This document shows positions 1 to 5,133 of a DNA stretch of 5,284 nucleotides, in pieces. Within the stretch, counting starts at the first letter, position 1. Each line of letters begins with the position of its first letter. The notes under the pieces were generated by a model. That model was not told the DNA's origin. It made no database searches and saw only the letters and a list, made by a program, of their open reading frames with translations. This DNA comes from Opitutus sp. GAS368. GTDB lineage: Bacteria; Verrucomicrobiota; Verrucomicrobiia; Opitutales; Opitutaceae. Location of the stretch: assembly GCA_945862035.1 (NCBI GenBank), contig CAMAXB010000221.1, forward strand, positions 1 to 5,284, in the 5' to 3' direction. The position numbers and the translations under genes are program-made.

Positions 1-903
1 GGCGACGCTGAGCGTCACGGCGGCCTCCATGTCGCCGGAGCCGCCCGCGACATGGAGCACGTAGTCGGAAGGTTCCTCGGCCTCGTCGGTGAGGGTGGCA
101 ACATCGCGGAGAAAGACGGGTCGGCCGCTGTGCACGCCGAGCACGACTCCGCCGACATCGGCGGTGTCGGTGAGGAAGCGACCCGTCTCGAGGCGGACCT
201 CCTGGTTGGCGAAGGCACGGGAGCCGGCCTGGCCCTGCTGATTGGCCTGCTGGAGCGCGGCGATCACGCGGCGCGGATCGAGGTTGCGGGCGGCGAGGGC
301 GGCGGGGTCGAGCCGGATGCGCACGGCGCGGCGGGCGCCGCCAATCAGGGTGGTTTCGGCGACCTGGTCGATCGACTTGATGGCATCATCCACCTGGGCC
401 GCGAGCCGGCGGAGGGTGAGGTGGTCGAGGGTCGGGCTGTGCAGGGTCAGCGCGAGGATCGGCACATCGTCGATCGTGCGCGGCTTGACGATTGGCGGGC
501 TGACGCCGGAGGGAATGCGATCAAAATTGGCCTGCAGCTTCTGGTTGAGCCGGATCAGCGCGGCCTCGATCTCGGTTCCGACCTTGAAGCGGACGATGAC
601 GAGCGACTGGCCGGGGCTGGAGGTGGAATAGAGGTACTCCACGCCCGGGATTTCCCAGAGGAGTTTCTCCATCGGACGCGTGACGCGATTTTCGATCTCC
701 TGCGGGCTGGAACCCGGCATGGCGACGATCACGTCGACCATCGGGACCTTGATCTGCGGTTCCTCCTCGCGCGGGAGCATGAGGACCGCGAAGAGGCCCA
801 GCGCGATCGAAACGATGATCGCGATTGGCGTCAGCTTGGACTCGACGAAGTAGGCGGCGAGCCGGCCGGCGAGGCTGTAAGGCTTGGCGGGAGGGGTGCT
901 CAC
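1..903 (-). CDS. RND efflux permease, N-terminal part (3' end beyond window)
   Basis: Inner-membrane, proton-driven pump subunit of a tripartite efflux system. My reverse-strand reading gives 301 uninterrupted codons from a GTG at 903-901 to the window edge; the family is usually about 1,000-1,100 residues, so under a third is visible. A first transmembrane helix spans about residues 26-43 and is followed by the REEEPQI segment (45-51) seen at this place in HAE1/AcrB-like pumps. Next come the porter-domain blocks around 72-90 (NRVTRPMEKLLWEIPGVEY) and DDVPILALTL (145-154). The GTG start overlaps the adaptor's TGA stop as GTGA, so the two are translationally coupled. A GGAG lies 8 nt upstream (plus positions 912-915), the only clear Shine-Dalgarno site in the window. 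Substrate cannot be told from this part. The family call is secure; sub-family (drug or other solute) is open. Confidence 0.95.
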   Translation of the reverse strand, partial: MSTPPAKPYSLAGRLAAYFVESKLTPIAIIVSIALGLFAVLMLPREEEPQIKVPMVDVIVAMPGSSPQEIENRVTRPMEKLLWEIPGVEYLYSTSSPGQSLVIVRFKVGTEIEAALIRLNQKLQANFDRIPSGVSPPIVKPRTIDDVPILALTLHSPTLDHLTLRRLAAQVDDAIKSIDQVAETTLIGGARRAVRIRLDPAALAARNLDPRRVIAALQQANQQGQAGSRAFANQEVRLETGRFLTDTADVGGVVLGVHSGRPVFLRDVATLTDEAEEPSDYVLHVAGGSGDMEAAVTLSVA

Positions 904-1913
904 GGCTTGGTCTCCAGAGGCTGTCCGTCGCGGAGGGTGGATGGCGGTGCGATGACAACCGATTCCCCGGCGGTGAGGCCGGCGAGGACGCGGATGCGAT
1001 CACCGATCCTACCGGCGGTCTTGACGAGGCGCAGCTGGGCGCGGCCGCCTTCGGCAACGAACACCTGCTCCATCTGGCCGAAGTGGGTCAGGGCGTTGGC
1101 TGGGATGAGCAGGGCTTCCTCGTTGCCGGCGGGCCAGGCGACGCGGACGAACTGGCCGGAGCGGACTGCGGTGTTGGCCGGAAGATCGATCTTGGCCATG
1201 CGCGTCCGGGTGACGGGGTCGCCGGCCGGTGAAAACTCCGCGAGGCGGCCCTCGACGGTCGCGCCGTCGATCATGACGCGGAAGGTGCTGCCGACCGGGA
1301 GGGAGGGGAGTGCTTCGGGGACGGCCAGCTCGGCGCGGAGGCGGTCGGTGCCCTCGAGTTCGAGGAGGGGGGCGCCGGCGGCGGCGAGGTCGCCCGGTTC
1401 AACGGCGCGGCGGGTGATGACCCCGGCGAAAGGGGCGGTGAGGGTGGTGTAGGAGGCGAAAGTGGTGGCCTCGGCGACGGCGGCGGCGGCGGCGCGGCGG
1501 CGGTCTTCGAGGAGACGAACCGATTCCATGGAGGAGGCGCCCTTGGTCACGAGCGTGGTCTCGCGGGCGAGCTCACGGTCAACCTGATCCAAGTTGGCCC
1601 GGGCCTGATCGAGCCGGGCGCCGATCTCGGCGGCGGAGAGTTCCACGAGCAGGTCCCCGGCGGCCACGCGGGCGCCGAGGGCGGTGGGGACGCGGGTGAC
1701 GCTGCCCATGATGCGCGCGGCGATCACGGCCCGGTCGACGGGACGGACGGTGCCGGCGACGAGCTGCACGCGGGGGAGCGTGGCGGCCTCGACAAGGGCG
1801 GTCGTGACCGTGACGGCGGGCAGCGTGGGGGCGGCGTTGCGTCCAGCCGGCCGGCTGCAGGCGGTGAGGCCAAGAGCGGCCAGAGTCAGGAAGGCGAGGA
1901 GCGCAGACTTCAT
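900..1913 (-). CDS. RND efflux periplasmic adaptor (membrane fusion) lipoprotein
   Basis: Periplasmic adaptor linking the RND permease to an outer-membrane channel. The chosen ATG at 1913 gives 337 residues and opens directly with a lipoprotein signal peptide: MKS, a hydrophobic stretch, then lipobox LTAC with Cys19. Domains in order: beta-barrel/lipoyl entry strand about 47-68, first lipoyl half about 69-92 (GSVTRVP...GARVAAGDLLVEL), an alpha-helical hairpin about 94-150 with an Ala/Arg-rich second helix, second lipoyl half TLTAPFAGVITRR (157-169), then beta-barrel and membrane-proximal domains to the end. An in-frame ATG at 1997 would add 28 residues ahead of the signal peptide and overlap the preceding gene, so I reject it. 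The leader (1914-1959) is pyrimidine-rich on the coding strand and has no Shine-Dalgarno motif. The gene lies 46 nt after the DUF2892 stop and overlaps the permease start, so it is in one operon with both. Confidence 0.93.
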   Translation of the reverse strand: MKSALLAFLTLAALGLTACSRPAGRNAAPTLPAVTVTTALVEAATLPRVQLVAGTVRPVDRAVIAARIMGSVTRVPTALGARVAAGDLLVELSAAEIGARLDQARANLDQVDRELARETTLVTKGASSMESVRLLEDRRRAAAAAVAEATTFASYTTLTAPFAGVITRRAVEPGDLAAAGAPLLELEGTDRLRAELAVPEALPSLPVGSTFRVMIDGATVEGRLAEFSPAGDPVTRTRMAKIDLPANTAVRSGQFVRVAWPAGNEEALLIPANALTHFGQMEQVFVAEGGRAQLRLVKTAGRIGDRIRVLAGLTAGESVVIAPPSTLRDGQPLETKP

Positions 1914-1959
1914 AGCGAGGGAGGAACGAGACGGACGGAGGGATGAAGCGGGGAAGCGT

Positions 1960-2196
1960 TCAGGAGCGAGGCTGACCGCCCCAGTGGATGATGCCATCGT
2001 CGCCCAGCCAGCCGAGCTTGCGCAGGACCAGGGTCGGGGGGCAGAAGCCGGTGAAGGCCGACTGGATCAGATTCAGGCCGACAAAGGTGGTCAGGAGCAG
2101 CCAGATCGGGCTGACGAAGTACACGAGAAGTACGCTGGCAAGTGTCATGGTGCCAGCGAGGACACGGATAAAGGAGTCGGAGTTCATGGTTGACAT
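1960..2196 (-). CDS. DUF2892 (YgaP-like) small inner-membrane protein
   Basis: A 78-residue membrane protein with two hydrophobic helices, about residues 12-28 and 30-48, joined by a tight SPIW turn. It then has the family hallmark NLIQSAFTGFCP (Cys52-Pro53) and a short polar tail ending near LRKLGWLGDD. This matches the DUF2892 domain, which also forms the membrane part of the YgaP rhodanese and recurs beside ArsR-type regulators in sulfur/thiol-related loci (family knowledge). No rhodanese domain is fused here. It is the first gene of the efflux operon and faces arsR. The start is ambiguous: ATG at 2196 or, three codons later, ATG at 2187. Neither has a Shine-Dalgarno motif, and the shorter form also fits the family N-terminus. 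Its role in the pump is unknown; sulfur or thiol handling is inference. Confidence 0.88.
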   Translation of the reverse strand: MSTMNSDSFIRVLAGTMTLASVLLVYFVSPIWLLLTTFVGLNLIQSAFTGFCPPTLVLRKLGWLGDDGIIHWGGQPRS

Positions 2197-2219
2197 AGAT
2201 TATTAAATATGATCATATA
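2190..2219 (+). promoter_or_regulatory. Candidate arsR promoter, facing the efflux-operon promoter
   Basis: A perfect TTGACA (2190-2195) is followed after 17-18 nt by weak -10 candidates TCATAT (2213-2218) or CATATA (2214-2219), each 3 of 6 matches. The start of transcription would be about 10 nt before the arsR ATG at 2237. The -35 box overlaps the start region of the divergent DUF2892 gene. A regulator bound to the palindrome at 2207-2218 would cover the -10 region, as in ArsR-type autorepression. The -10 box is poor, so confidence is modest. Confidence 0.4.
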
Positions 2220-2227
2220 CGCATATA
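2207..2227. promoter_or_regulatory. Putative ArsR operator: AT-rich palindrome plus direct repeat
   Basis: ATATGATCATAT (2207-2218) is a perfect 12-bp palindrome. It overlaps a direct repeat, CATATA at 2214-2219 and again at 2222-2227, separated by CG. The block sits midway between the divergent starts of arsR and the efflux operon, in an AT-rich island inside otherwise high-GC DNA. ArsR/SmtB dimers typically bind short AT-rich inverted repeats overlapping promoters (family knowledge). That this one binds here is inference from position and symmetry. Confidence 0.55.
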
Positions 2228-2243
2228 GTTGAAGCCATGTCAA
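2212..2243 (-). promoter_or_regulatory. Candidate promoter of the efflux operon
   Basis: On the minus strand a perfect TTGACA lies at 2243-2238. Possible -10 boxes are TATATG at 2219-2214 (18-nt spacer, 4 of 6 matches) and TATGAT at 2217-2212 (20-nt spacer, 5 of 6). Transcription would begin near 2205-2208, only about 10 nt ahead of the ATG at 2196. The -35 hexamer overlaps the first codons of the divergent arsR gene. Spacing is not ideal for the better -10 box, so this is a candidate only. Confidence 0.45.
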
Positions 2244-2599
2244 GCCCCTGTTCACTGCTGGGAATGTCAAAAAAGCCCCGCGTCCTGACCGATGAGGCCC
2301 TGGCCCTTATCGCCCGCCGCTTTGCCGTGCTCTCCGAGCCGATGCGGCTGCGGTTGCTGCACTCGCTTTTCGCGGGGGAGCGTCATGTGAATGCGCTGGT
2401 CGAGGCCTCGGGTGGCACGCAGGCGAATGTCTCGCGTCATCTGCAGACGTTGGCCAACGCGGGCATCCTTGCGCGTCGCAAGGAAGGTCTGCAGGTCTTC
2501 TACGCGATCGCGGATCCGTCGATCTTTGAGCTCTGCGAATTGGTGTGCGGCAGCCTGGAGAAGCAGCACACGCAGCGGGCCGGGGTGTTCGCGCGCTGA
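2237..2599 (+). CDS. ArsR/SmtB-family transcriptional repressor
   Basis: A 120-residue winged-helix DNA-binding protein and the likely repressor of the divergent efflux operon. The helix-turn-helix is clear: the ARRFAVLSEPMRLRLLHSL helix pair (26-44), recognition helix TQANVSRHLQTLANAG (61-76), then wing ILARRKEGLQVFYAI (77-91). The C-terminal helix reads ADPSIFELCELVCGSL, with Cys100 and Cys104 as a CxxxC pair. The classical ArsR metal motif (CxC in the alpha-3 region) is absent, and there is no Cys in the RLLHSL helix where BigR/SqrR-type persulfide sensors have one. The sensing chemistry is therefore unknown; thiol oxidation or metal binding at Cys100/104, perhaps with Cys5, is inference. 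The start at 2237 is chosen because it sits just after the promoter-like region. ATG 2264 (MSKKPR) is a real alternative that fits the family N-terminus and would remove Cys5. Neither start has a strong Shine-Dalgarno site. Confidence 0.93.
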   Translation: MSSPCSLLGMSKKPRVLTDEALALIARRFAVLSEPMRLRLLHSLFAGERHVNALVEASGGTQANVSRHLQTLANAGILARRKEGLQVFYAIADPSIFELCELVCGSLEKQHTQRAGVFAR

Positions 2600-2611
2600 G
2601 CGCCAACACCC

Positions 2612-2643
2612 GATCTGAAATTTCAAATTCTAGATTTCAAATC
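2612..2643. repeat. AT-rich direct/inverted repeat between arsR and metW
   Basis: This 32-nt AT-rich block holds two near-identical copies of a unit ending ATTTCAAAT (about 2615-2628 and 2629-2642). Its ends also pair as an inverted repeat: 2612-2621 against 2634-2643, 9 of 10 positions. It lies in the 61-nt gap between the converging ends of arsR and metW and is far richer in A+T than the flanking genes. It may contribute to transcript ending for either gene, but there is no plain T-run after a stem. Confidence 0.6.
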
Positions 2644-2661
2644 ACGCCGCCGTGGCGGCGT
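2644..2661. terminator. GC-rich hairpin at the metW 3' end (possible bidirectional terminator)
   Basis: ACGCCGCC (2644-2651) and GGCGGCGT (2654-2661) form a perfect 8-bp inverted repeat around a 2-nt centre, realistically a 7-bp stem with a 4-nt loop. The last base overlaps the metW TGA stop. On the minus strand the hairpin is followed by the AT-rich repeat rather than a true T-tract. Its place between convergent genes favours a terminator role, but the missing T-tract keeps this tentative. Confidence 0.4.
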
Positions 2662-3266
2662 CAGCGCGTCAGGTCGTACAGGGCGTAGCCGGCGAAGAGA
2701 TTGGGCCGGAAGTTACACGGCGTTTTCCAGTCGCCTCCGAGGTGCGCACGGCGGGCGATGCGGATACCCTTGATCGCACAGAAGTGCTCAAAATCGGCCA
2801 CGCTGGTCGGATTGGTCGGACGGCTTTCAAACCACTCGGTGGTGTAGACTTCGTTGCGGGGCTTGCGGCCGCGGACCAAGGTGGCGAAGCGGTTCTTCCA
2901 GAAACCGTGATTGATGAAGCCTACGGTGAGTACGCGACCGACGCGCAGCGCCTCGGCGATGATCTCGCCCGGGTTGGGCACCTCCTCGAGGGTACGGGAG
3001 CAGATCACGCGGTCGAAGTGGCCCTCGGGGAAAGTGCGCATGAAGCCCACCATGTCTCCTTGGTAGGCATTGAGGCCGCGGCGGACACAGGCGGAGATCT
3101 TGTCGAAGTCGAGGTCGACCCCGACGGGGAAGATGTCCTTGGACTGGACCAGCGCGTCGAGCAGCACGCCGCGACCGCACCCGAGGTCGAGCACGCGTGA
3201 ACGCGGCTCCACCCAGTCGGAGATGATCTGCATGTCGACGGTACGTTTGACGACGGTCCTAGTCAT
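2661..3266 (-). CDS. metW: MetW-like SAM-dependent methyltransferase
   Basis: A class I (Rossmann) methyltransferase-fold protein of 201 residues, the usual MetW length. The SAM-binding motif I is VLDLGCGRG (25-33), followed by the acidic strand-2 end GVDLD (49-53), QGDM (69-72) and FDRVICSRTLEEV (84-96). The C-terminal half matches MetW: NHGFWKNRF, GRKPRNEVYTTEW and SVADFEHFC. In several proteobacteria MetW pairs with the homoserine acyltransferase MetX in methionine synthesis (family knowledge), but no metX lies beside it here. The ATG at 3266 puts the usual short lead (KRTVDMQIISDWV) ahead of motif I. The frame stays open upstream to an ATG at 3458, but that extension crosses the intergenic repeat and has no family match. 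No Shine-Dalgarno is visible. Another small-molecule methyltransferase role cannot be excluded. Confidence 0.87.
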   Translation of the reverse strand: MTRTVVKRTVDMQIISDWVEPRSRVLDLGCGRGVLLDALVQSKDIFPVGVDLDFDKISACVRRGLNAYQGDMVGFMRTFPEGHFDRVICSRTLEEVPNPGEIIAEALRVGRVLTVGFINHGFWKNRFATLVRGRKPRNEVYTTEWFESRPTNPTSVADFEHFCAIKGIRIARRAHLGGDWKTPCNFRPNLFAGYALYDLTR

Positions 3267-3281
3267 GGCGGGCGTGCTGGG

Positions 3282-3311
3282 GATACACACGCAGCCAGCG
3301 GGTGGGGTCAA
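3282..3311 (-). promoter_or_regulatory. Weak candidate metW promoter
   Basis: On the minus strand TTGACC (3311-3306) is followed after 18 nt by TGTATC (3287-3282), 5 of 6 and 3 of 6 matches to the standard boxes. Transcription would begin about 9-10 nt before the metW ATG, the same short-leader layout as the arsR/efflux promoters. The match is weak and could be chance. Confidence 0.25.
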
Positions 3312-3356
3312 GCGTGGGGCGATCTGGTCATTCCGCGAACCTCGACCAAAAATTTT

Positions 3357-3450
3357 ACAGGAGGGAACGGAGGTAACCGAGAGCCGAACTTGGAGCCGCG
3401 GTCTGATCGATTGCGGTTTTAACCTCCTGCCAGTCTCTGTGCCCTCCTGT
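3357..3450. repeat. Inverted-repeat element built of degenerate 9-mers
   Basis: The ends are perfect 9-bp inverted repeats: ACAGGAGGG at 3357-3365 and CCCTCCTGT at 3442-3450. Just inside, each arm continues as loosely related purine-rich 9-mers (left: AACGGAGGT, AACCGAGAG; right, read on the minus strand: CACAGAGAC, then TGGCAGGAGG). The centre has a small CCGC/GCGG stem. The symmetric run AAAAATTTT abuts the left arm, so on the minus strand the arm is followed by A4T5. The element fills much of the 237-nt gap between the ABC ATPase and metW, with no credible gene in it. It resembles a small intergenic repeat family; copies elsewhere cannot be checked here. Confidence 0.6.
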
Positions 3451-3455
3451 GCAGA

Positions 3456-3490
3456 CAATCCGGTCCGGAAGTTGGGGTAAATCCGGATTG
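3456..3490. repeat. Stem-loop just downstream of the ABC ATPase gene
   Basis: CAATCCGG (3456-3463) and CCGGATTG (3483-3490) form a perfect 8-bp inverted repeat around a 19-nt loop. On the minus strand the stem begins about 13 nt after the ATPase TAG stop, where a terminator or 3'-end stabilising hairpin would lie. No T-tract follows, so a factor-independent terminator is not well supported. Confidence 0.45.
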
Positions 3491-3503
3491 AGGTGAGGTG
3501 CGC

Positions 3504-5000
3504 CTACGCCGCCGCCGGGACGCCGGCCATAAGTTGCAGGAGGGCGGCCTCGCTGAACTGGGCGCGGGGCAGTTCGCCGGCGAGCCGGCCCTCCCGCAGG
3601 ACGAGGATGCGGCGGCAGAGGCCAATCAATTCCGGCAGCTCGGAGGATACGACGAGCAGGGCCTTGCCCTCGCAGGCGAGTTCGTCGAGCAAGTGGTAGA
3701 TTTCGGCCTTGGCTCCGACGTCCACGCCGCGGGTGGGTTCGTCGATCAGGAGGACGTCGCAGTCGCGCGCCAGCCACTTGGCGAGCGCGATCTTCTGCTG
3801 ATTGCCGCCGCTGAGTCCCGCGGTGATCGCCTCGGGGGACGGCATCTTCACGCGCAGGCGCGTCAGGAACTTCCCCACCAGCGTGCGTTCGGCGGCCCGT
3901 TGCACCCAGCCGGCGCGGGTGAGACGGGGCAGGGCGGCGAGGGAGGTGTTCTCGCGACAATTGAGCCCGAGCACCAGTCCCTGGCGCTTGCGATCCTCCG
4001 GCACCAAGCCGAGCCCGGCAGCGAGCGAGTTTTCCACGGAGCCAAGGGCAAGTGGACGTTCGTCGACGCGGATCTCTCCCGTCGCTTTCGGGTCGAGCCC
4101 GAAGAGCGCCTGCACGACCTCGCTGCGGCCGGCGCCGACTAGGCCAGCCAGTCCAACGATCTCGCCGGCCCGCACTGCGAGGTCGATGCCGGCAAAACGA
4201 GGCGGCGAGGCGAGCCCGCGCACGGAAAGGCGAACCGGGCCGGGCTCGCGGCTCAGGTGGGCGGGGGTACGGGCCACAAGCTCGCGACCGATCATCTGGC
4301 TGACGACGCGCGAAGGGGTGGTGGCGGCGATCGCCTCGGTCGTGACGTGCTGGCCGTCGCGCAGCACGGTGATCGTTTCGCACAGGGCAAAGAGCTCCTC
4401 CATGCGGTGGGAGACGTAAACGAGGGTGAGGCCGCGGGCCTTGAGCTCCCGGATGAGGCGGAAGAGTTCTCGGGTTTCGCCGGCGGACAGGGAGCTGGTC
4501 GGCTCATCCATCACGATGATCTGCGCGCCGGTGCCGACCGCGGCGGCGATCTGCACGAGTTGTTCCTGTCCGGTCGACAAGGTGCCGACCCTCGCGTCCG
4601 GATCGATCGTCGAGCCGATCGTGGCCAGCATGGCGCGGGCGCGGGCGCTCAGCGTGGTGCGGTCGACCCAGCCGGCGCGATTGCGCGGAAGGTCGCCGAG
4701 GCAGAGGTTCTCCGCGACGGAGAGATTGGGGCAGAACGCGAGTTCCTGATGGACCATCGCGATACCCAGCTCGCGGGCGGCGAGGGGAGAGCCGGGGGCG
4801 ATCACCCGGCCGTCGAGCCGGATCTCCCCGCCGTCGGCGGTGTGCACGCCGGCGAGGATCTTTCCGAGGGTGCTCTTACCCGCGCCATTTTCGCCGATGA
4901 GCGCATGGCAAGTCCCGCGCTCGATCCCAAAGCTCACCCCATCCAGCGCCAACACGCCGGGGAAGCGTTTGGTGACGGCTTGGAATTCGATGAAGGGCAT
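3504..5000 (-). CDS. Sugar ABC transporter ATPase, two-domain CUT2 type (RbsA/MglA-like)
   Basis: Cytoplasmic ATPase that powers uptake of a monosaccharide or related compound through a membrane permease. The 498 residues match the usual length of about 500 for this tandem-domain family. Domain 1: Walker A GENGAGKST (36-44), Q-loop Gln85, signature LSTGQ (141-145), Walker B IIVMDEPTSSL (161-171), switch His198. Domain 2: degenerate Walker A GLVGAGRSE (286-294, Arg for Lys as is usual here), GLVPEDRK (331-338), signature LSGGNQQK (396-403), Walker B IDEPTRGVDVGAK (419-431). The ATG at 5000 starts at MPFIEFQAVTKRFPG; an in-frame ATG at 5057 would add 19 residues encoded by the intergenic repeat, so I reject it. 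No Shine-Dalgarno is visible. The gene follows the binding-protein gene after a 133-nt gap; no permease lies downstream. The exact sugar cannot be read from the ATPase, so no symbol is given. Confidence 0.95.
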   Translation of the reverse strand: MPFIEFQAVTKRFPGVLALDGVSFGIERGTCHALIGENGAGKSTLGKILAGVHTADGGEIRLDGRVIAPGSPLAARELGIAMVHQELAFCPNLSVAENLCLGDLPRNRAGWVDRTTLSARARAMLATIGSTIDPDARVGTLSTGQEQLVQIAAAVGTGAQIIVMDEPTSSLSAGETRELFRLIRELKARGLTLVYVSHRMEELFALCETITVLRDGQHVTTEAIAATTPSRVVSQMIGRELVARTPAHLSREPGPVRLSVRGLASPPRFAGIDLAVRAGEIVGLAGLVGAGRSEVVQALFGLDPKATGEIRVDERPLALGSVENSLAAGLGLVPEDRKRQGLVLGLNCRENTSLAALPRLTRAGWVQRAAERTLVGKFLTRLRVKMPSPEAITAGLSGGNQQKIALAKWLARDCDVLLIDEPTRGVDVGAKAEIYHLLDELACEGKALLVVSSELPELIGLCRRILVLREGRLAGELPRAQFSEAALLQLMAGVPAAA

Positions 5001-5012
5001 GCGGAAAGTAGC

Positions 5013-5132
5013 CAGGAGCGAGAAGCTAGGAACGAGAAGACTGACTGCGGCGACCACCGTTCTCAGGAAAGTGCACCGTCGTTGGTCCTAGGGAATCTAT
5101 GCTCGATTCTCGCTTCTAGCTTCTAGCTCCTG
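5013..5132. repeat. Long imperfect inverted repeat built of 7-mers between binding protein and ATPase genes
   Basis: The arms at 5013-5038 and 5107-5132 are 26 nt each and match as inverted repeats at 23 of 26 positions, around a 68-nt centre. Each arm is itself a short tandem array with a 7-nt period; read on the minus strand the right arm contains AGCTAGA, AGCTAGA, AGCGAGA. The right arm begins 1 nt after the binding-protein TGA stop. A stem here could hold the upstream mRNA stable and lower expression of the downstream ATPase, as between binding-protein and membrane genes in other ABC operons (known principle, inferred here). The tandem make-up suggests a dispersed intergenic repeat. I see no gene in this gap. 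Confidence 0.7.
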
Positions 5133-5133
5133 T

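Noticed and set aside
52..1452. 466-codon open frame on the plus strand opposite the efflux genes
   Set aside because: It lies wholly antisense to the permease and adaptor, has no recognisable domain, and is Gly/Glu/Asp/Arg-rich as expected for the complement of a high-GC gene.
1476..1503. GGC trinucleotide run as a possible variable microsatellite
   Set aside because: It encodes an Ala/Arg-rich stretch of the adaptor helix, is interrupted, and fits ordinary codon use in high-GC DNA.
1914..1997. Upstream start for the adaptor adding 28 residues
   Set aside because: It would put a polar stretch before a clear lipoprotein signal peptide and overlap the DUF2892 stop.
3267..3458. N-terminal extension of the MetW-like protein
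   Set aside because: The 64 extra residues come from repeat-rich intergenic DNA and match nothing in MetW; the ATG at 3266 gives the family length.
3355..4383. 342-codon minus-strand frame overlapping the ATPase in another frame
   Set aside because: Arg/Pro-rich shadow translation of the ATPase gene; it also crosses the ATPase stop into the intergenic repeat.
4257..5126. 289-codon open frame on the plus strand opposite the ABC ATPase
   Set aside because: It is antisense to a secure gene, has low-complexity composition, and its end runs through the inverted repeat. No domain was recognised.
5013..5132. CRISPR array or mobile-element ends
   Set aside because: No regularly spaced identical repeats with unique spacers are present, and no transposase or clear target-site duplication flanks the inverted arms.
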